Source of the DNA: JAEXOD01 sp963663265
Lineage (GTDB): Bacteria; Bacteroidota; Ignavibacteria; Ignavibacteriales; Melioribacteraceae
Assembly: GCA_963663265.2 (NCBI GenBank)
Contig: CAXXXM010000002.1
Location: forward strand, 2,343,776 to 2,407,775
DNA: 64,000 nucleotides
Reading direction: 5' to 3'
Part shown: piece after piece, positions 1 to 9,913 of the stretch
How positions within the stretch are numbered: the first letter of the stretch is position 1
How the letters are laid out: each line of letters opens with the position of its first letter
The notes under the pieces: generated by a model
What the model saw: the letters and a program-made list of their open reading frames with translations, nothing else
Told to the model about the DNA's origin: nothing
Databases searched by the model: none
Translations under genes and position numbers: made by a program

Positions 1-1
1 T

Positions 2-1396
2 GAAGATGGCGTGAATGACTTTCCAAGAATGGTACGAGATATATCAAAACAACTAAACAAAAAAGTTGAATTTGAAATACGAGGAAAAAATACCAAAGTT
101 GATAGAGATATTCTGGAAAAACTTAAATCGCCATTAACACATATTTTAAGAAATGCAATTGACCATGGACTTGAATTACCAAATCAAAGAATAAGTAAAA
201 ACAAAGCTGAAGAAGGAAAAATAATTTTAACCGCAATGCATAGTGGTGGAATGCTACTTATTACAATAGAAGATGACGGTAAGGGAATAGATTTTGAAAA
301 GTTAAAAACCAAAATAGTAGATAAAAATTATATAACTCAAGAAATAGCTGATAGTTTAAGTCCGACAGAATTAACGGACTTTTTGTTTTTGCCGGGATTT
401 TCTACTGCTGAACAAGTTACCGAAGTATCCGGGCGTGGAGTTGGTTTGGATGTAGTTCAAAATATGATTCAAGAAGTTGGTGGTACAATTAACGTTGAAA
501 CCCAGATAGGACAAGGAACAAAGTTTATATTAAAACTTCCTATCACTCTGTCAGTTTTAAGAACTTTGATTGTTTGGGTGGCAGATGAGCCATATGCTTT
601 TCCTCTAACCAGAATTGATCAAACATTAATTGTTGAACAAGACGAAATACATTCGGTAGAAGGAAAGCAGTATTTTAAGCAAGGTGATAATAATATTGGA
701 TTGGTTCATTTGTCGCAAGTTTTAGGAAAACCTGAAAAAATAAAACCATCTGATAAAGTAAATATTGTTGTTATTGGGGATAGGATAAATAAATATGCCC
801 TTGTTGTGGATAGATTTGTGGGTGAACAAGATTTAGTAATACATAAAATAGATTCTCGGTTAGGAAAGATAAAAGATATTTCTTCTGCTTCTGTTTTGGG
901 GAATGGAGATCCTGTTCTGATTTTTGATGTTGAAGATTTAATAAGGTCTATTGATGATATAATTACCGGTGGACGTTTAAAACGTATTGCTCGGTCTATT
1001 AAAGCTGATATAAGCAAAAAGAAACGAATATTAGTTGTCGATGATTCAATTACAGTCCGTGAAGTAGAAAAGAAACTTTTAATTAATGCCGGTTACGAAG
1101 TTGATACAGCTATTAATGGAATTGATGGGTGGAATTTAGTTAGAGAGCATGAGTATAATTTGGTGATAAGTGATATAGACATGCCTCGAATGAATGGTTT
1201 TGAATTTGTTTCATTAATAAAAGAAAACGAAAAATTAAAAAGCATTCCTGTTATTATTGTTTCATATAAAGATAGACAGGAAGATAAATTAAAGGGTTTG
1301 GAAGTTGGGGCAAATTATTATTTAACAAAAAGTAGTTTTAACGATGATTCATTTATCAATGCTGTAAAAGATTTAATAGGGGAAAGTGATAAGTGA
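2..1396 (+). CDS. cheA: Hybrid chemotaxis-type histidine kinase CheA with C-terminal receiver (5' end outside window)
   Basis: The frame is open to the left edge, so the N-terminal Hpt and dimerisation parts lie outside the window; a GTG at base 11 is internal. Visible parts, in order, are a HATPase domain (N box around HILRNAIDHG, G1 box DDGKGID, G2 box GRGVGLDV), a CheW-like coupling domain (about codons 175-320), and a receiver domain (last ~120 codons) whose likely phospho-acceptor Asp is encoded at 1172-1174 in SDIDMPRMNG. The family autophosphorylates on Hpt and passes phosphate to CheY/CheB receivers. A receiver fused to CheA is typical of Wsp-like or other alternative-function systems. 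The stop overlaps the cheB start by 4 bases (GTGA), so the genes are translationally coupled. Confidence 0.95.
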   Translation, partial: EDGVNDFPRMVRDISKQLNKKVEFEIRGKNTKVDRDILEKLKSPLTHILRNAIDHGLELPNQRISKNKAEEGKIILTAMHSGGMLLITIEDDGKGIDFEKLKTKIVDKNYITQEIADSLSPTELTDFLFLPGFSTAEQVTEVSGRGVGLDVVQNMIQEVGGTINVETQIGQGTKFILKLPITLSVLRTLIVWVADEPYAFPLTRIDQTLIVEQDEIHSVEGKQYFKQGDNNIGLVHLSQVLGKPEKIKPSDKVNIVVIGDRINKYALVVDRFVGEQDLVIHKIDSRLGKIKDISSASVLGNGDPVLIFDVEDLIRSIDDIITGGRLKRIARSIKADISKKKRILVVDDSITVREVEKKLLINAGYEVDTAINGIDGWNLVREHEYNLVISDIDMPRMNGFEFVSLIKENEKLKSIPVIIVSYKDRQEDKLKGLEVGANYYLTKSSFNDDSFINAVKDLIGESDK

Positions 1397-2406
1397 GAAT
1401 AGCAATTGTTAATGATTTGCCAATGGCGGTTGAAGTTTTAAAGGGGATAATAAATTCTGTAAAAGAATATGAAATTGCGTGGATTGCCATTAACGGTGCT
1501 GAAGCAGTTGAAAAAACTAAATTAGATAAGCCGGATTTGATTTTGATGGACTTAATTATGCCTGTGATGGATGGTGTTGAGTCTACAAAAAAAATTATGG
1601 AATGCTGCAAATGTCCAATATTAATTGTTACTGCCTCTGTTAGATTAAATAGTGAAAAAGTATTTGCTGCTTTAGGTTATGGTGCCTTAGATGCAGTAAG
1701 AACTCCACAAATGATAAACGAACTTGACACTTTAGGAAGAGATTTTTTAATTGGTAAAATAGAATCGATTAGACGTAAAATAAATACAGTAGAAAAAAAA
1801 GAAAAAAGTAAACCACTAATTGCAGCAAAACATGAAGATAAATATAAACTTTCAACATTAGTAGCAATAGGAGCTTCAACAGGTGGTCCAAAAGCATTAG
1901 AAAAAATAATTTCCAAATTACCGGAAAACTTTTCGGCACCAATAGTAATTGTTCAACATGTTGATAGTGACTTTGCTGAAGGATTAATTGGTTGGTTGGC
2001 AAACCAAACAAAACTAAATGTTAAAATTGCAGAGAAAGGAACTTTGTTAAGGAAGGGGAATATTTATGTGGCGGCAACAAATGACCATCTTATATTACGT
2101 CCAAACTTATCGTTAGACTATACAGAAGAGCCTGCTAATTATCCATTTAGACCATCGGTAGATGTGTTTTTTAATTCAGCTTTACAAAACTATCCCGGAA
2201 AAATAATAGGTGTATTGTTAACCGGTATGGGACGTGACGGAGCAGAAGGATTGCTAAATCTAAAAAAAGCGGGAATGAAAACAATTGCACAAAGTGAAGA
2301 AACTTGTGTAGTGTTTGGAATGCCCAAAGCAGCAATTGAGTTAAATGCGGCTGAAAAAATTATTAATATAGATGAAATAGCAGATTATTTAATTAGTATT
2401 ATTTAA
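1393..2406 (+). CDS. cheB: Chemotaxis response regulator protein-glutamate methylesterase CheB
   Basis: This 337-residue protein has an N-terminal receiver domain with phospho-acceptor Asp53 (LMDLIMPVMDG) and a C-terminal methylesterase domain from about residue 155. The catalytic triad of the family is visible: Ser162 (GASTGG), His189 (VQHV) and Asp282 (MGRDGA). It demethylates or deamidates glutamyl residues on chemoreceptors in the cytoplasm when phosphorylated by CheA. The GTG start at 1393 overlaps the end of cheA. No CheR, CheW or receptor gene is in the window; they are probably to the left. Confidence 0.95.
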   Translation: MRIAIVNDLPMAVEVLKGIINSVKEYEIAWIAINGAEAVEKTKLDKPDLILMDLIMPVMDGVESTKKIMECCKCPILIVTASVRLNSEKVFAALGYGALDAVRTPQMINELDTLGRDFLIGKIESIRRKINTVEKKEKSKPLIAAKHEDKYKLSTLVAIGASTGGPKALEKIISKLPENFSAPIVIVQHVDSDFAEGLIGWLANQTKLNVKIAEKGTLLRKGNIYVAATNDHLILRPNLSLDYTEEPANYPFRPSVDVFFNSALQNYPGKIIGVLLTGMGRDGAEGLLNLKKAGMKTIAQSEETCVVFGMPKAAIELNAAEKIINIDEIADYLISII

Positions 2407-2418
2407 AGGAAAAACAAA

Positions 2419-3588
2419 ATGAGCGGAACAAATACAAAAGGATTGACTGAACATAAGATAACAGTTTTATTAATTGATGATCAGGCTATTATTGGTGAAG
2501 CAGTTAGACGCATGTTAGTAGATGAACAAGATATATCATTTCATTTTTGTAATAATCCGGCTCAAGCATTAAAAACCGCTATTGAATTGCAACCAACTGT
2601 AATATTACAGGATTTGGTTATGCCCGATATTGATGGCTTAATGCTGGTAAAGTTTTTTAGAAATAATAAACAAACGGAAAATATTCCTTTAATTGTTCTT
2701 TCATCCAAAGAAGAACCAAAAGTAAAAGCTGAAGCCTTTGCTTTAGGGGCAAACGATTATATGGTAAAATTGCCCGATAAATTAGAGGTGATAGCACGTA
2801 TACGATATCACTCTAAAGCTTATATAAATTTATTACAACGTAACGAAGCATACCAAGTAATGTTGGCAACTCAAAAAGCATTGTCCGATGAAATTGCTGA
2901 AGCTTCTGCTTATGTTCGTTCGTTATTGCCTAATCCATTAACAGGTGAAATATCTTCAAATTGGAAATTTATCCCCTCAACAACATTAGGGGGAGATGCT
3001 TTTGGATATCATTGGATTGATGAAAACAATTTTGCAATCTATTTGCTTGATGTATGCGGGCATGGTGTTGGAGCTGCTTTGTTATCAATTTCAGCAATGA
3101 ATGTGCTACGTTCACAATCTTTACCGGATACTGATTTTCTTAACCCATCTTCTGTACTTGCAGGTTTAAATAAAGCTTTTCCTATGGATAAGCAAGGGGA
3201 TAAATTTTTTACTATTTGGTATGGTGTATATAATAAAGTCAGCAATTTAATTAAGTTTTCAAGCGGTGGTCATCCACCTGCTCTTGTTGTAAAAAATGAT
3301 AAATCAATACTTGAATTAAAAAATAAAAATTTAGCTATTGGTTATTGGGAAGGTTACGAGTTTACAAGCAATGAACAGAAAATAGATAAAGGTGATAAAC
3401 TTTTTATTTATAGTGATGGTTGCTTTGAAATTAAAATGCCAAGTGGTGAAATGATGACTATTGGTGAATTTGTTGAGGTTGTTAAAGAATTAAATGATAC
3501 CGATTTAATTTTTAGCAAAATAAAAGAAATTAAAGGTGATGACGAACCATTTGATGACGACTATTCTATGTTAGAAGTTAAGTATTAG
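2419..3588 (+). CDS. Response regulator with PP2C/SpoIIE-type serine phosphatase output (RsbU-like)
   Basis: This 389-residue protein starts 12 bases after cheB, with AGGA upstream. Residues about 14-130 are a receiver domain with phospho-acceptor Asp65 (LQDLVMPD). After a helical linker, residues about 185-389 form a PP2C-like SpoIIE phosphatase: GGDAFG, DVCGHGVGAALLS, GGHPPAL and SDG are the metal-binding and structural motifs. The family usually dephosphorylates an anti-sigma antagonist. Its position takes the place of WspR or CheY as the output of the CheA-CheB module, so the inferred role is to link a chemosensory array to partner-switching control. No anti-sigma partner is seen nearby. 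Confidence 0.9.
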   Translation: MSGTNTKGLTEHKITVLLIDDQAIIGEAVRRMLVDEQDISFHFCNNPAQALKTAIELQPTVILQDLVMPDIDGLMLVKFFRNNKQTENIPLIVLSSKEEPKVKAEAFALGANDYMVKLPDKLEVIARIRYHSKAYINLLQRNEAYQVMLATQKALSDEIAEASAYVRSLLPNPLTGEISSNWKFIPSTTLGGDAFGYHWIDENNFAIYLLDVCGHGVGAALLSISAMNVLRSQSLPDTDFLNPSSVLAGLNKAFPMDKQGDKFFTIWYGVYNKVSNLIKFSSGGHPPALVVKNDKSILELKNKNLAIGYWEGYEFTSNEQKIDKGDKLFIYSDGCFEIKMPSGEMMTIGEFVEVVKELNDTDLIFSKIKEIKGDDEPFDDDYSMLEVKY

Positions 3589-3602
3589 AAGAAAGTGAAA
3601 AA

Positions 3603-4013
3603 TTAAATTGAGTATTTCTCAACAACATCCTGAGGAATTCTAATAGGTTTACCGGATTGAGAAGAAATCAATGTGTATAGTACATTCCCAAAGCAGCAAA
3701 GTTTTTCATCTTGCTTTCGAAGTATCCAAAATTTAACATCAACTTGTGCTGCTTTTATTTGAAAAATTTGAGTACGAACAATTGCCTTATCAGCAAGTTT
3801 GAGTGCTGCTTTAAAGTTAATATTAGCGGTTGAAGCAAACCAAACAAAACCTCGCTTGGCAAATTCTTCCATACTCATTTTATAACAACTTTGCATTTGT
3901 TCGTAACGAGCAGTTAATAAATAATCGAGATATTTTGAATAATGAACATGATTGTTCATATCAATGTCATCAGGTCTTATATTAATTTCTGTTTCAAATA
4001 TTGAATAATCCAT
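3603..4013 (-). CDS. Acyl-CoA thioesterase, hotdog fold (YbgC/FadM type)
   Basis: This 136-residue protein has the 4HBT hotdog signature near the N terminus: RPDDIDMNNHVHYSKYLDYL matches the D-x-D-x-x-x-H-V-x-x-x-x-Y-x-x-x-L pattern, and the Asp is the usual catalytic residue. The family hydrolyses short or medium acyl-CoA or acyl-ACP thioesters in the cytoplasm. It is convergent with the chemosensory cluster (14-base gap) and divergent from a second hotdog thioesterase 53 bases away. The substrate cannot be read from sequence. Confidence 0.8.
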   Translation of the reverse strand: MDYSIFETEINIRPDDIDMNNHVHYSKYLDYLLTARYEQMQSCYKMSMEEFAKRGFVWFASTANINFKAALKLADKAIVRTQIFQIKAAQVDVKFWILRKQDEKLCCFGNVLYTLISSQSGKPIRIPQDVVEKYSI

Positions 4014-4066
4014 TTAAATTATATAAATTTGTTGAACTTATAACTAAAATATACGAAGAATAAAAC

Positions 4067-4516
4067 TTGGAAGAAATAACTAACCCCTATTTATCAAAGG
4101 AAGATTATAACTGCTTTGGCTGCTCCCCAAATAATAAGTATGGTTTGCAAATGAAATTTATGCGGGATGGCGAAAAAATAGTTTCGGAGTGGGAACCAAA
4201 ACCACAATTTGCTGGATATAAAAACATTGTACATGGAGGAATAATTTCAACCTTGGTTGATGAGATTGCTGCATGGACTGTCTCGGTATTACTTGGGGCT
4301 ACCGCGGTTACTTCAAAACTTGAAGTTAAATATTTAAAGCCCATATTTACCGATAAGGGAAAGATAACTTTGAATGCAGAAATTGTAAAAAAATCGCATA
4401 AATTAGTGAATATATGCGTAAAAATTTATAATAATGAAAATATTCTCTGCACAGAAGGATCGGTTTTTTATTATATTATGGATATTAATAAAACAAAAAG
4501 TTTATTGTTTGATTAA
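4067..4516 (+). CDS. PaaI-family hotdog thioesterase
   Basis: The 149-residue protein begins at a TTG; no in-frame ATG gives a better start, and the upstream GAAGAA is a weak ribosome site. The core VHGGIISTLVDEIAAW is the PaaI HGG...D/E signature of hotdog thioesterases acting on acyl-CoA. An N-terminal CFGCSPNNKYGLQMKF segment is typical of the subgroup with a conserved Cys-x-x-Cys and GL motif. It is divergent from the YbgC-like thioesterase. Substrate unknown. Confidence 0.8.
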   Translation: MEEITNPYLSKEDYNCFGCSPNNKYGLQMKFMRDGEKIVSEWEPKPQFAGYKNIVHGGIISTLVDEIAAWTVSVLLGATAVTSKLEVKYLKPIFTDKGKITLNAEIVKKSHKLVNICVKIYNNENILCTEGSVFYYIMDINKTKSLLFD

Positions 4517-4554
4517 ATTTTTAATATTTATTAATTTTATTTATAAAAATACGC

Positions 4555-4584
4555 TTTGTCTTATTAAATAAAAATTTATATTTG
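4555..4584 (+). promoter_or_regulatory. Bacteroidota-type promoter for the subtilase gene
   Basis: TTTG at 4555-4558, an 18-base spacer, then TATATTTG at 4577-4584. This matches the -33 TTTG / -7 TAnnTTTG consensus of the Bacteroidota primary sigma factor. It sits 31 bases before the GTG start at 4616. Sequence match only; no transcription data. Confidence 0.55.
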
Positions 4585-4615
4585 TAACCATCTAAAAACT
4601 AAATAGGAGTAAATA

Positions 4616-7600
4616 GTGAAAAAAGCACTACTACTTATTGTACTGATTTCTTCTGTGATGTTTGGTCAGGTTGAAGTTAGTCAACGTATGCAGCAGGCAT
4701 TACAGAATACAAAAGCTGATGAATACGTTTACGGATTTATTTATTTCCGTGATCAAGTTGATATACGTTCATTAGACGAACAATTATATCGTGAAAAAGC
4801 AACTTTAGAAAGAAGAGCCTTTGAAGTAATTACAGCTTTGCAGAGTAAAGCAAATGAAACACAGGAATCTTATGTTACTGAATTAATCTCTAAGGAAGCT
4901 AACGGACAAGTGTTTACATATCAAAGATTTTGGATTGCAAACATGATAAGTGTTGTTGCAAAACCAGCATTCTTTTATGAAATGATGACCAGAACCGAAG
5001 TATTGCAAATTGATTTGGATGCGGAATTATTGCTGGATGCTCCTACTAAAGGAGTAAGCGGTGATAGAGGGATAGAATCGGTTGAAGCAGGAGTAAAAAT
5101 TATTAATGCTCACAAATTGTGGGAGATGGGAATTACCGGACAGGGTAGATTGCTGATGGGAATTGATACTGGTGTAGATTATACTCACCCACAAATTTCA
5201 TCAAAATGGCGTGGAACACACGTTCCATCAAGCCAAGCATGGTTTGATCCATCAGGAACCACAACTCCAAGTGATTGCGATAACCATGGAACGCATACAA
5301 TGGGTACAATGGTAGGAAGTATAGTTGGCGATACAATTGGTGTAGCAATTAACGCAGAATGGATTGCTGCAAAAACCATATGTTCATCACCCCATACTTC
5401 AAATTCAATTGCTGCTTTTCAGTGGGCAATGAATCCTGATAATAATGCGACCACTATAAATGATATGCCTGATGCTATCTCTAATAGCTGGTATGACCCT
5501 GATATTACAGATGAATGTACAGGATTATATAAACAAACATTTAATGCTTTGGAAGCTGCCGGAATTGCCGTAGTATTTTCCGCCGGAAATAGTGGACCAA
5601 ACTCAACAACAATTACAAAGCCAAAAAATATAAATACAGATGAGACAAACGTATTCTGTGTAGCTAATATTGAAGGAGCTGCTTACCTATCTGGAAGTAA
5701 TAATCCAATAGCAAGTTCATCTTCACGTGGTCCTTCTACTTGTGGTGGAACAGGATCCTTATTATATAAACCGGAAGTATCAGCACCTGGAACAGATGTC
5801 CGTTCATCAATTATTGGTGGAGGATATGATGAATATACCGGTACTTCAATGGCATGTCCTCATGTTGTTGGAGCAATTACATTGTTAAGACAAGCTTTTC
5901 CAAGTTTAACAGGTAAACAAATTAAATTGGCTTTATACAACACAGCAAAAGATTTGGGAACAGCCGGTGAAGATAATAACTATGGAAAAGGTTTAATTGA
6001 TTGTTATGCTGCCTTTTTATCTATGGGAACACCTGATGAAGTTCCGCCAACAAATATTTCAGATTTAGCAGTTGTTGAACCAACATCGCAATCATTAAAA
6101 TTACAATGGACAGCACCGTCTGATACATCGGTTGGAGGAGTGGTGTCATATGATGTTAGAGTCTCCACAACACCAATAAATGATACAATAGCATTTAATA
6201 ATGCAACACAACTTGAATTTGTTGCAACTCCTAAACCAGCAGGGTCAGTAGAAACATTAATTGTTGAAGGATTGGAATTTAATACTCCATATTATTTTGC
6301 AGTCAAATCAAGAGACGTTTGGGCTAACTGGTCAGGTTTATCAAATAGTACTTCTGGTACTACTTTAAGTGCTCCAGTTATTTCTGTTACTCCTGATTCG
6401 TTGGTTAAATCTATAAATCCAAACTCTATTGTTAAGGATACTATTTTGATTGCAAACATTGCGACAAATCCTTCTACTTTGGATTTTGAAGCTCATTTAA
6501 CAAACAGTACTTACCCAAGTGATAAAATTTCTTTTAATCTGATTCCTGTTATTAATGATTCCGAAATTGAAATTAATAATGAAAAAGGAAAAGAAATTTC
6601 TTCAAAAGGTCTAAGAATTAAAGGTTCAGGTGGACCAGACAATTTTGGATATAAATGGATAGATAGCGATGCAACAGATGGTCCGGTATTCGAGTGGAAT
6701 GATATTTCTACTACCGGTACATTGGTTTCAAATTGGACAGCTACAGGATCATTTTCCGCTCTTGATGAAGGGTATGCAGGACCATTTAATTTAGGATTTG
6801 ATTTTGAATATTATGGAGTATCACAATCAAGAGTATATTTTGGTTCAAATGGTTTTGTCTCATTCGGTGCATTAAGTGGTAGTTTATATGAGAACGCTAC
6901 AATTCCAAACGCTGCATCACCAAATAATTTTATAGCACCTTATTGGGATGATTTAGATGGAAAAACAAATGGTAAAGTATATTATCAAGCAGAAGCAGAT
7001 AGATTTATAATTCAATATACAAATTGGTCAAAATATACTGGAACAGGTATATTAACATTCCAGATTCAATTATTTAAATCCGGAAAAATTATGTATTATT
7101 ATAAAGAAATCACTGCATCCGTAAGTGGTGGAACAACCGGAATTGAAAATGCTACCGGTACTGATGGTTTATTAATGGCATACAATACAGTATATGCAAA
7201 AACAGCATTAGCTGTAAAAATATCAGCAGATCCTGAATGGTTAATTGCTGCAAATTCTGAAGGAACTTTAACATCGGGTACATCAGCAGCATTAGAATTA
7301 ACCTTTGTAAGTGAAGATTTTCCTGAAGGTTTGTATACTATGGATGTAGAAATATCAAGTAACGACCCACAACACCAATCAATAGTTGTCCCTGTTTCAA
7401 TGACAATCAATGGTGGTGAAATTCCAGTAGAATTAACTTCATTTACTGCCGAACCAAATAATAAAGGTGTAGTATTGGCTTGGTCTACAGCTACAGAAAC
7501 AAATAACTCAGGCTTTTCAATTGAACGAAAATCAGAGAATTCCAAATGGCAAGAAGTTATATTTGTTAAAGGTAATGGTACAACTACTGAAAAGAGTGAA

Positions 7601-7993
7601 TACCAATTTGTTGATGTGAACTTATCATCAGGTAAATATTCATATAGATTAAAACAAGTAGATTTTGATGGTCAAGTTAACTTTAGCAAGGCTGTTGAAG
7701 TAAACGTTGTGGCACCAAACGAATACACTTTAGAACAAAATTATCCAAATCCATTTAATCCTACAACTATAATTAGTTATACTCTGCCAGAAAAAGCAAC
7801 AGTAAAAATAGCTATTTATAATTCAATAGGTGAATTAGTTACAACCTTGGTAAATGAATCACAAGAATCAGGTGTATACCAAAAAGAATTTGATGCTTCA
7901 TCATTATCAAGTGGAACTTATATTTACCGTTTGAATGCAATTGGTCAAAATGGTACTTTTACTCAATCTAAAAAAATGCAACTTATTAAATAA
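4616..7993 (+). CDS. Secreted subtilisin-like serine peptidase (S8) with fibronectin III and T9SS sorting domain
   Basis: GTG start with TAGGAGT 6 bases upstream. The 1125-residue protein has an N-terminal signal peptide (MKKALLLIVLISSVMFGQ), a prodomain to about residue 150, and an S8 catalytic domain with Asp184 (GIDTGVD), His224 (NHGTHT) and Ser411 (GTSMACPH). A fibronectin III domain (about 476-580) and beta-rich regions follow, including a T9SS-associated PVELTSF segment near 936. Residues from about 1037 are the QNYPNPFNPTT sorting domain ending in KKMQLIK. The inferred role is an extracellular or surface-bound protease exported by Sec and type IX secretion. Monocistronic: it has its own promoter and a terminator. 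Confidence 0.95.
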   Translation: MKKALLLIVLISSVMFGQVEVSQRMQQALQNTKADEYVYGFIYFRDQVDIRSLDEQLYREKATLERRAFEVITALQSKANETQESYVTELISKEANGQVFTYQRFWIANMISVVAKPAFFYEMMTRTEVLQIDLDAELLLDAPTKGVSGDRGIESVEAGVKIINAHKLWEMGITGQGRLLMGIDTGVDYTHPQISSKWRGTHVPSSQAWFDPSGTTTPSDCDNHGTHTMGTMVGSIVGDTIGVAINAEWIAAKTICSSPHTSNSIAAFQWAMNPDNNATTINDMPDAISNSWYDPDITDECTGLYKQTFNALEAAGIAVVFSAGNSGPNSTTITKPKNINTDETNVFCVANIEGAAYLSGSNNPIASSSSRGPSTCGGTGSLLYKPEVSAPGTDVRSSIIGGGYDEYTGTSMACPHVVGAITLLRQAFPSLTGKQIKLALYNTAKDLGTAGEDNNYGKGLIDCYAAFLSMGTPDEVPPTNISDLAVVEPTSQSLKLQWTAPSDTSVGGVVSYDVRVSTTPINDTIAFNNATQLEFVATPKPAGSVETLIVEGLEFNTPYYFAVKSRDVWANWSGLSNSTSGTTLSAPVISVTPDSLVKSINPNSIVKDTILIANIATNPSTLDFEAHLTNSTYPSDKISFNLIPVINDSEIEINNEKGKEISSKGLRIKGSGGPDNFGYKWIDSDATDGPVFEWNDISTTGTLVSNWTATGSFSALDEGYAGPFNLGFDFEYYGVSQSRVYFGSNGFVSFGALSGSLYENATIPNAASPNNFIAPYWDDLDGKTNGKVYYQAEADRFIIQYTNWSKYTGTGILTFQIQLFKSGKIMYYYKEITASVSGGTTGIENATGTDGLLMAYNTVYAKTALAVKISADPEWLIAANSEGTLTSGTSAALELTFVSEDFPEGLYTMDVEISSNDPQHQSIVVPVSMTINGGEIPVELTSFTAEPNNKGVVLAWSTATETNNSGFSIERKSENSKWQEVIFVKGNGTTTEKSEYQFVDVNLSSGKYSYRLKQVDFDGQVNFSKAVEVNVVAPNEYTLEQNYPNPFNPTTIISYTLPEKATVKIAIYNSIGELVTTLVNESQESGVYQKEFDASSLSSGTYIYRLNAIGQNGTFTQSKKMQLIK

Positions 7994-8005
7994 ATTCATT
8001 TAACG

Positions 8006-8033
8006 GCAGTCCTTAAATAAGGACTGCATTTTA
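8006..8033 (+). terminator. Rho-independent terminator after the subtilase gene
   Basis: A GCAGTCCTTA / TAAGGACTGC inverted repeat (8006-8015 and 8018-8027) followed by ATTTTAT. It separates the subtilase from the next small gene. Confidence 0.8.
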
Positions 8034-8055
8034 TCTCTTACTTAGGGGAGGCTTT

Positions 8056-8448
8056 ATGAAAAAAATGCTTGTTCTGTTCTTTTTTATTGGTCTATTTTTT
8101 TCAATGAACGTTAAAGTTCAAGCCCAGTCATGCGATATTTTATACTTCTGTGTAAAATATGATGATGGCGAAAAAGATTGTGCCGATAGGTTTTATGCAG
8201 GTAATTTAACTGTTATGGTTAAGTTGGCTAATGAAGTATACTATGAAAAAGTATATGTACAATTAGATAAATACGAACCAAGAACAGGAGAATTTAAGTA
8301 TTATAACGATTATGAATTTACTACCGATCCTGAAATGACTTATATTTATTTTCCTGGAATAAACTTTAAAGACAGGGGCTTTTATAGAGTCTTTTTGTTA
8401 AATCCGAATAAGGATACAATTACAAGTGCATTAATAGAGATAATTTAA
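8056..8448 (+). CDS. Small secreted protein of unknown function
   Basis: A strong GGGGAGG ribosome site lies ahead of the ATG. The 130-residue product has a clear Sec signal peptide ending near VQAQS, leaving a mature protein of about 106 residues. That part begins with a Cys-containing stretch (CDILYFCVKYDDGEKDC, three cysteines) and looks all-beta. I do not recognise the family. The pattern resembles small Ig-like periplasmic proteins, but this is only an impression. It is flanked by two strong terminators, so it is probably transcribed on its own. Confidence 0.7.
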   Translation: MKKMLVLFFFIGLFFSMNVKVQAQSCDILYFCVKYDDGEKDCADRFYAGNLTVMVKLANEVYYEKVYVQLDKYEPRTGEFKYYNDYEFTTDPEMTYIYFPGINFKDRGFYRVFLLNPNKDTITSALIEII

Positions 8449-8475
8449 CAATTTTTTTATTTGAGTTCTGTTAGG

Positions 8476-8505
8476 AAGGGAGACAATTTTGTCTCCCTTT
8501 TTTTA
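8476..8505. terminator. Bidirectional terminator between convergent genes
   Basis: AAGGGAGAC / GTCTCCCTT stem (8476-8484 and 8491-8499), with a T run on the plus strand to 8504. It overlaps the stop codon region of the minus-strand membrane protein. Confidence 0.8.
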
Positions 8506-9702
8506 TAGATGCAGCCTAATTTTAAACTTACCCAAAAAAGAAGTTATTCCCACAATTAAAATAGAAAAAAAGAGGGAACGGAAAATTCCCGGTAATCCGC
8601 TGCTTAAATATTTACCCCAAATACTTACTCCAAAGAAAGATACAATTAAATAAAATATATCCGGCAATATATAAGCTAATAAGGGATTTGACCCGGCAGG
8701 TTGTAAAAGCTTTGTCCATTTATAAATTTTGAGTATATCGATAATCCAATAAAAGAAACAGAATAATAAACAACAAATAGCTGATGAATACAAAACCCAA
8801 GTAGGAGTTGAGTATATTTTTGAAATACCATATAAAGGACGAAAGAAAAAGCCCAATATAAATAAAAATAAAGCAAATGATAAAATCCAAAGTATTTTTC
8901 CAAAATAAGATTCTGAAATAACTTTTTCGGTTATAACAATACTGGATACAATACCGGCTAAAACAATTGCGGTGTGTGAACAAATATGTCCGGCAATCCA
9001 TAAAGTACTATTTATAAAGTCTAAAAACAGCAAGTTATTTGTTTTATCTAATATGTAAATTGAAACCAACAAGGCTATTGCTCCAATATATGCTGAAATA
9101 CTTTTTGTTTTAAAAAGAAAAAATAGAATGCTTCCAAACAAATAAGCCCAGCCAATTAAGCCGAGAATGCCCCACCATGAGGTTGTAAACCATTGAATGG
9201 ATTCTTTTGTGCCTGCACGATAAACTATTGCCAAAAAGGCTAAAATTAAGCTGCCAAGTATTTTTAGATAGGAATACTTTAAGTATTTAATATTGCTATC
9301 AGCTGGATATTGATTCCACAATAAAATTAGTCCAATGTAAAAAAGCGACTTCCAGACTGCTTTAGGTAATATTGATAATTCAGGATTATATCTACCCGAG
9401 TTGAGCATAAAAATACCAAGGATTATTAAACCGATAGTTCTAATGGTGGTGTGAATAAAAATATTCCAATCAGAAAATCCTTTTTTCTTTCTGCTTTTAT
9501 AAGCCAATGGAATTGACATACCAACAATAAATAAAAAAGCAGGAAAGACTAAATCAACAAAAGTCATCCCATCAACATCAGCCGGCATGTGCTGCATCCA
9601 AATAGGAATATTTAATATACCGGCTAAATCATTTACAAAAATCATCATAAAAATTGTAAATCCTCTAAACACATCAATAGATAAAATTCTTTCTGATTTC
9701 AT
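8503..9702 (-). CDS. Multi-spanning acyltransferase-like membrane protein (DUF5009 / NagX, heparan-alpha-glucosaminide N-acetyltransferase-like)
   Basis: This 399-residue protein opens with RILSIDVFRGFTIFMMIFVN and then GMTFVDLVFPAFLFIVGMSIPLA, the recognisable N-terminal signature of the HGSNAT/NagX family. About ten hydrophobic membrane segments follow. The family moves acetyl groups from cytoplasmic acetyl-CoA to amino sugars on the other side of the membrane, or has related roles in amino-sugar uptake. No amino-sugar gene is adjacent, so the substrate here is unknown. Confidence 0.8.
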   Translation of the reverse strand: MKSERILSIDVFRGFTIFMMIFVNDLAGILNIPIWMQHMPADVDGMTFVDLVFPAFLFIVGMSIPLAYKSRKKKGFSDWNIFIHTTIRTIGLIILGIFMLNSGRYNPELSILPKAVWKSLFYIGLILLWNQYPADSNIKYLKYSYLKILGSLILAFLAIVYRAGTKESIQWFTTSWWGILGLIGWAYLFGSILFFLFKTKSISAYIGAIALLVSIYILDKTNNLLFLDFINSTLWIAGHICSHTAIVLAGIVSSIVITEKVISESYFGKILWILSFALFLFILGFFFRPLYGISKIYSTPTWVLYSSAICCLLFCFFYWIIDILKIYKWTKLLQPAGSNPLLAYILPDIFYLIVSFFGVSIWGKYLSSGLPGIFRSLFFSILIVGITSFLGKFKIRLHL

Positions 9703-9913
9703 AAAGCACCGTAACTAAACTATGAGCAATAAAAATGTCAATATAGTAAAAAACAAAGAAATAAATACATGATTTTGATGTAAAAATATTTATAATCTGT
9801 TTCATTTTACATGTTAAATTTATATTTTTACCTGTAAAAAGAAACATTAACCATATATGGTTTATTTTAATGTTTAAGAAGATGAATATAAAGAAATTTG
9901 AAATTGAGGAAAC

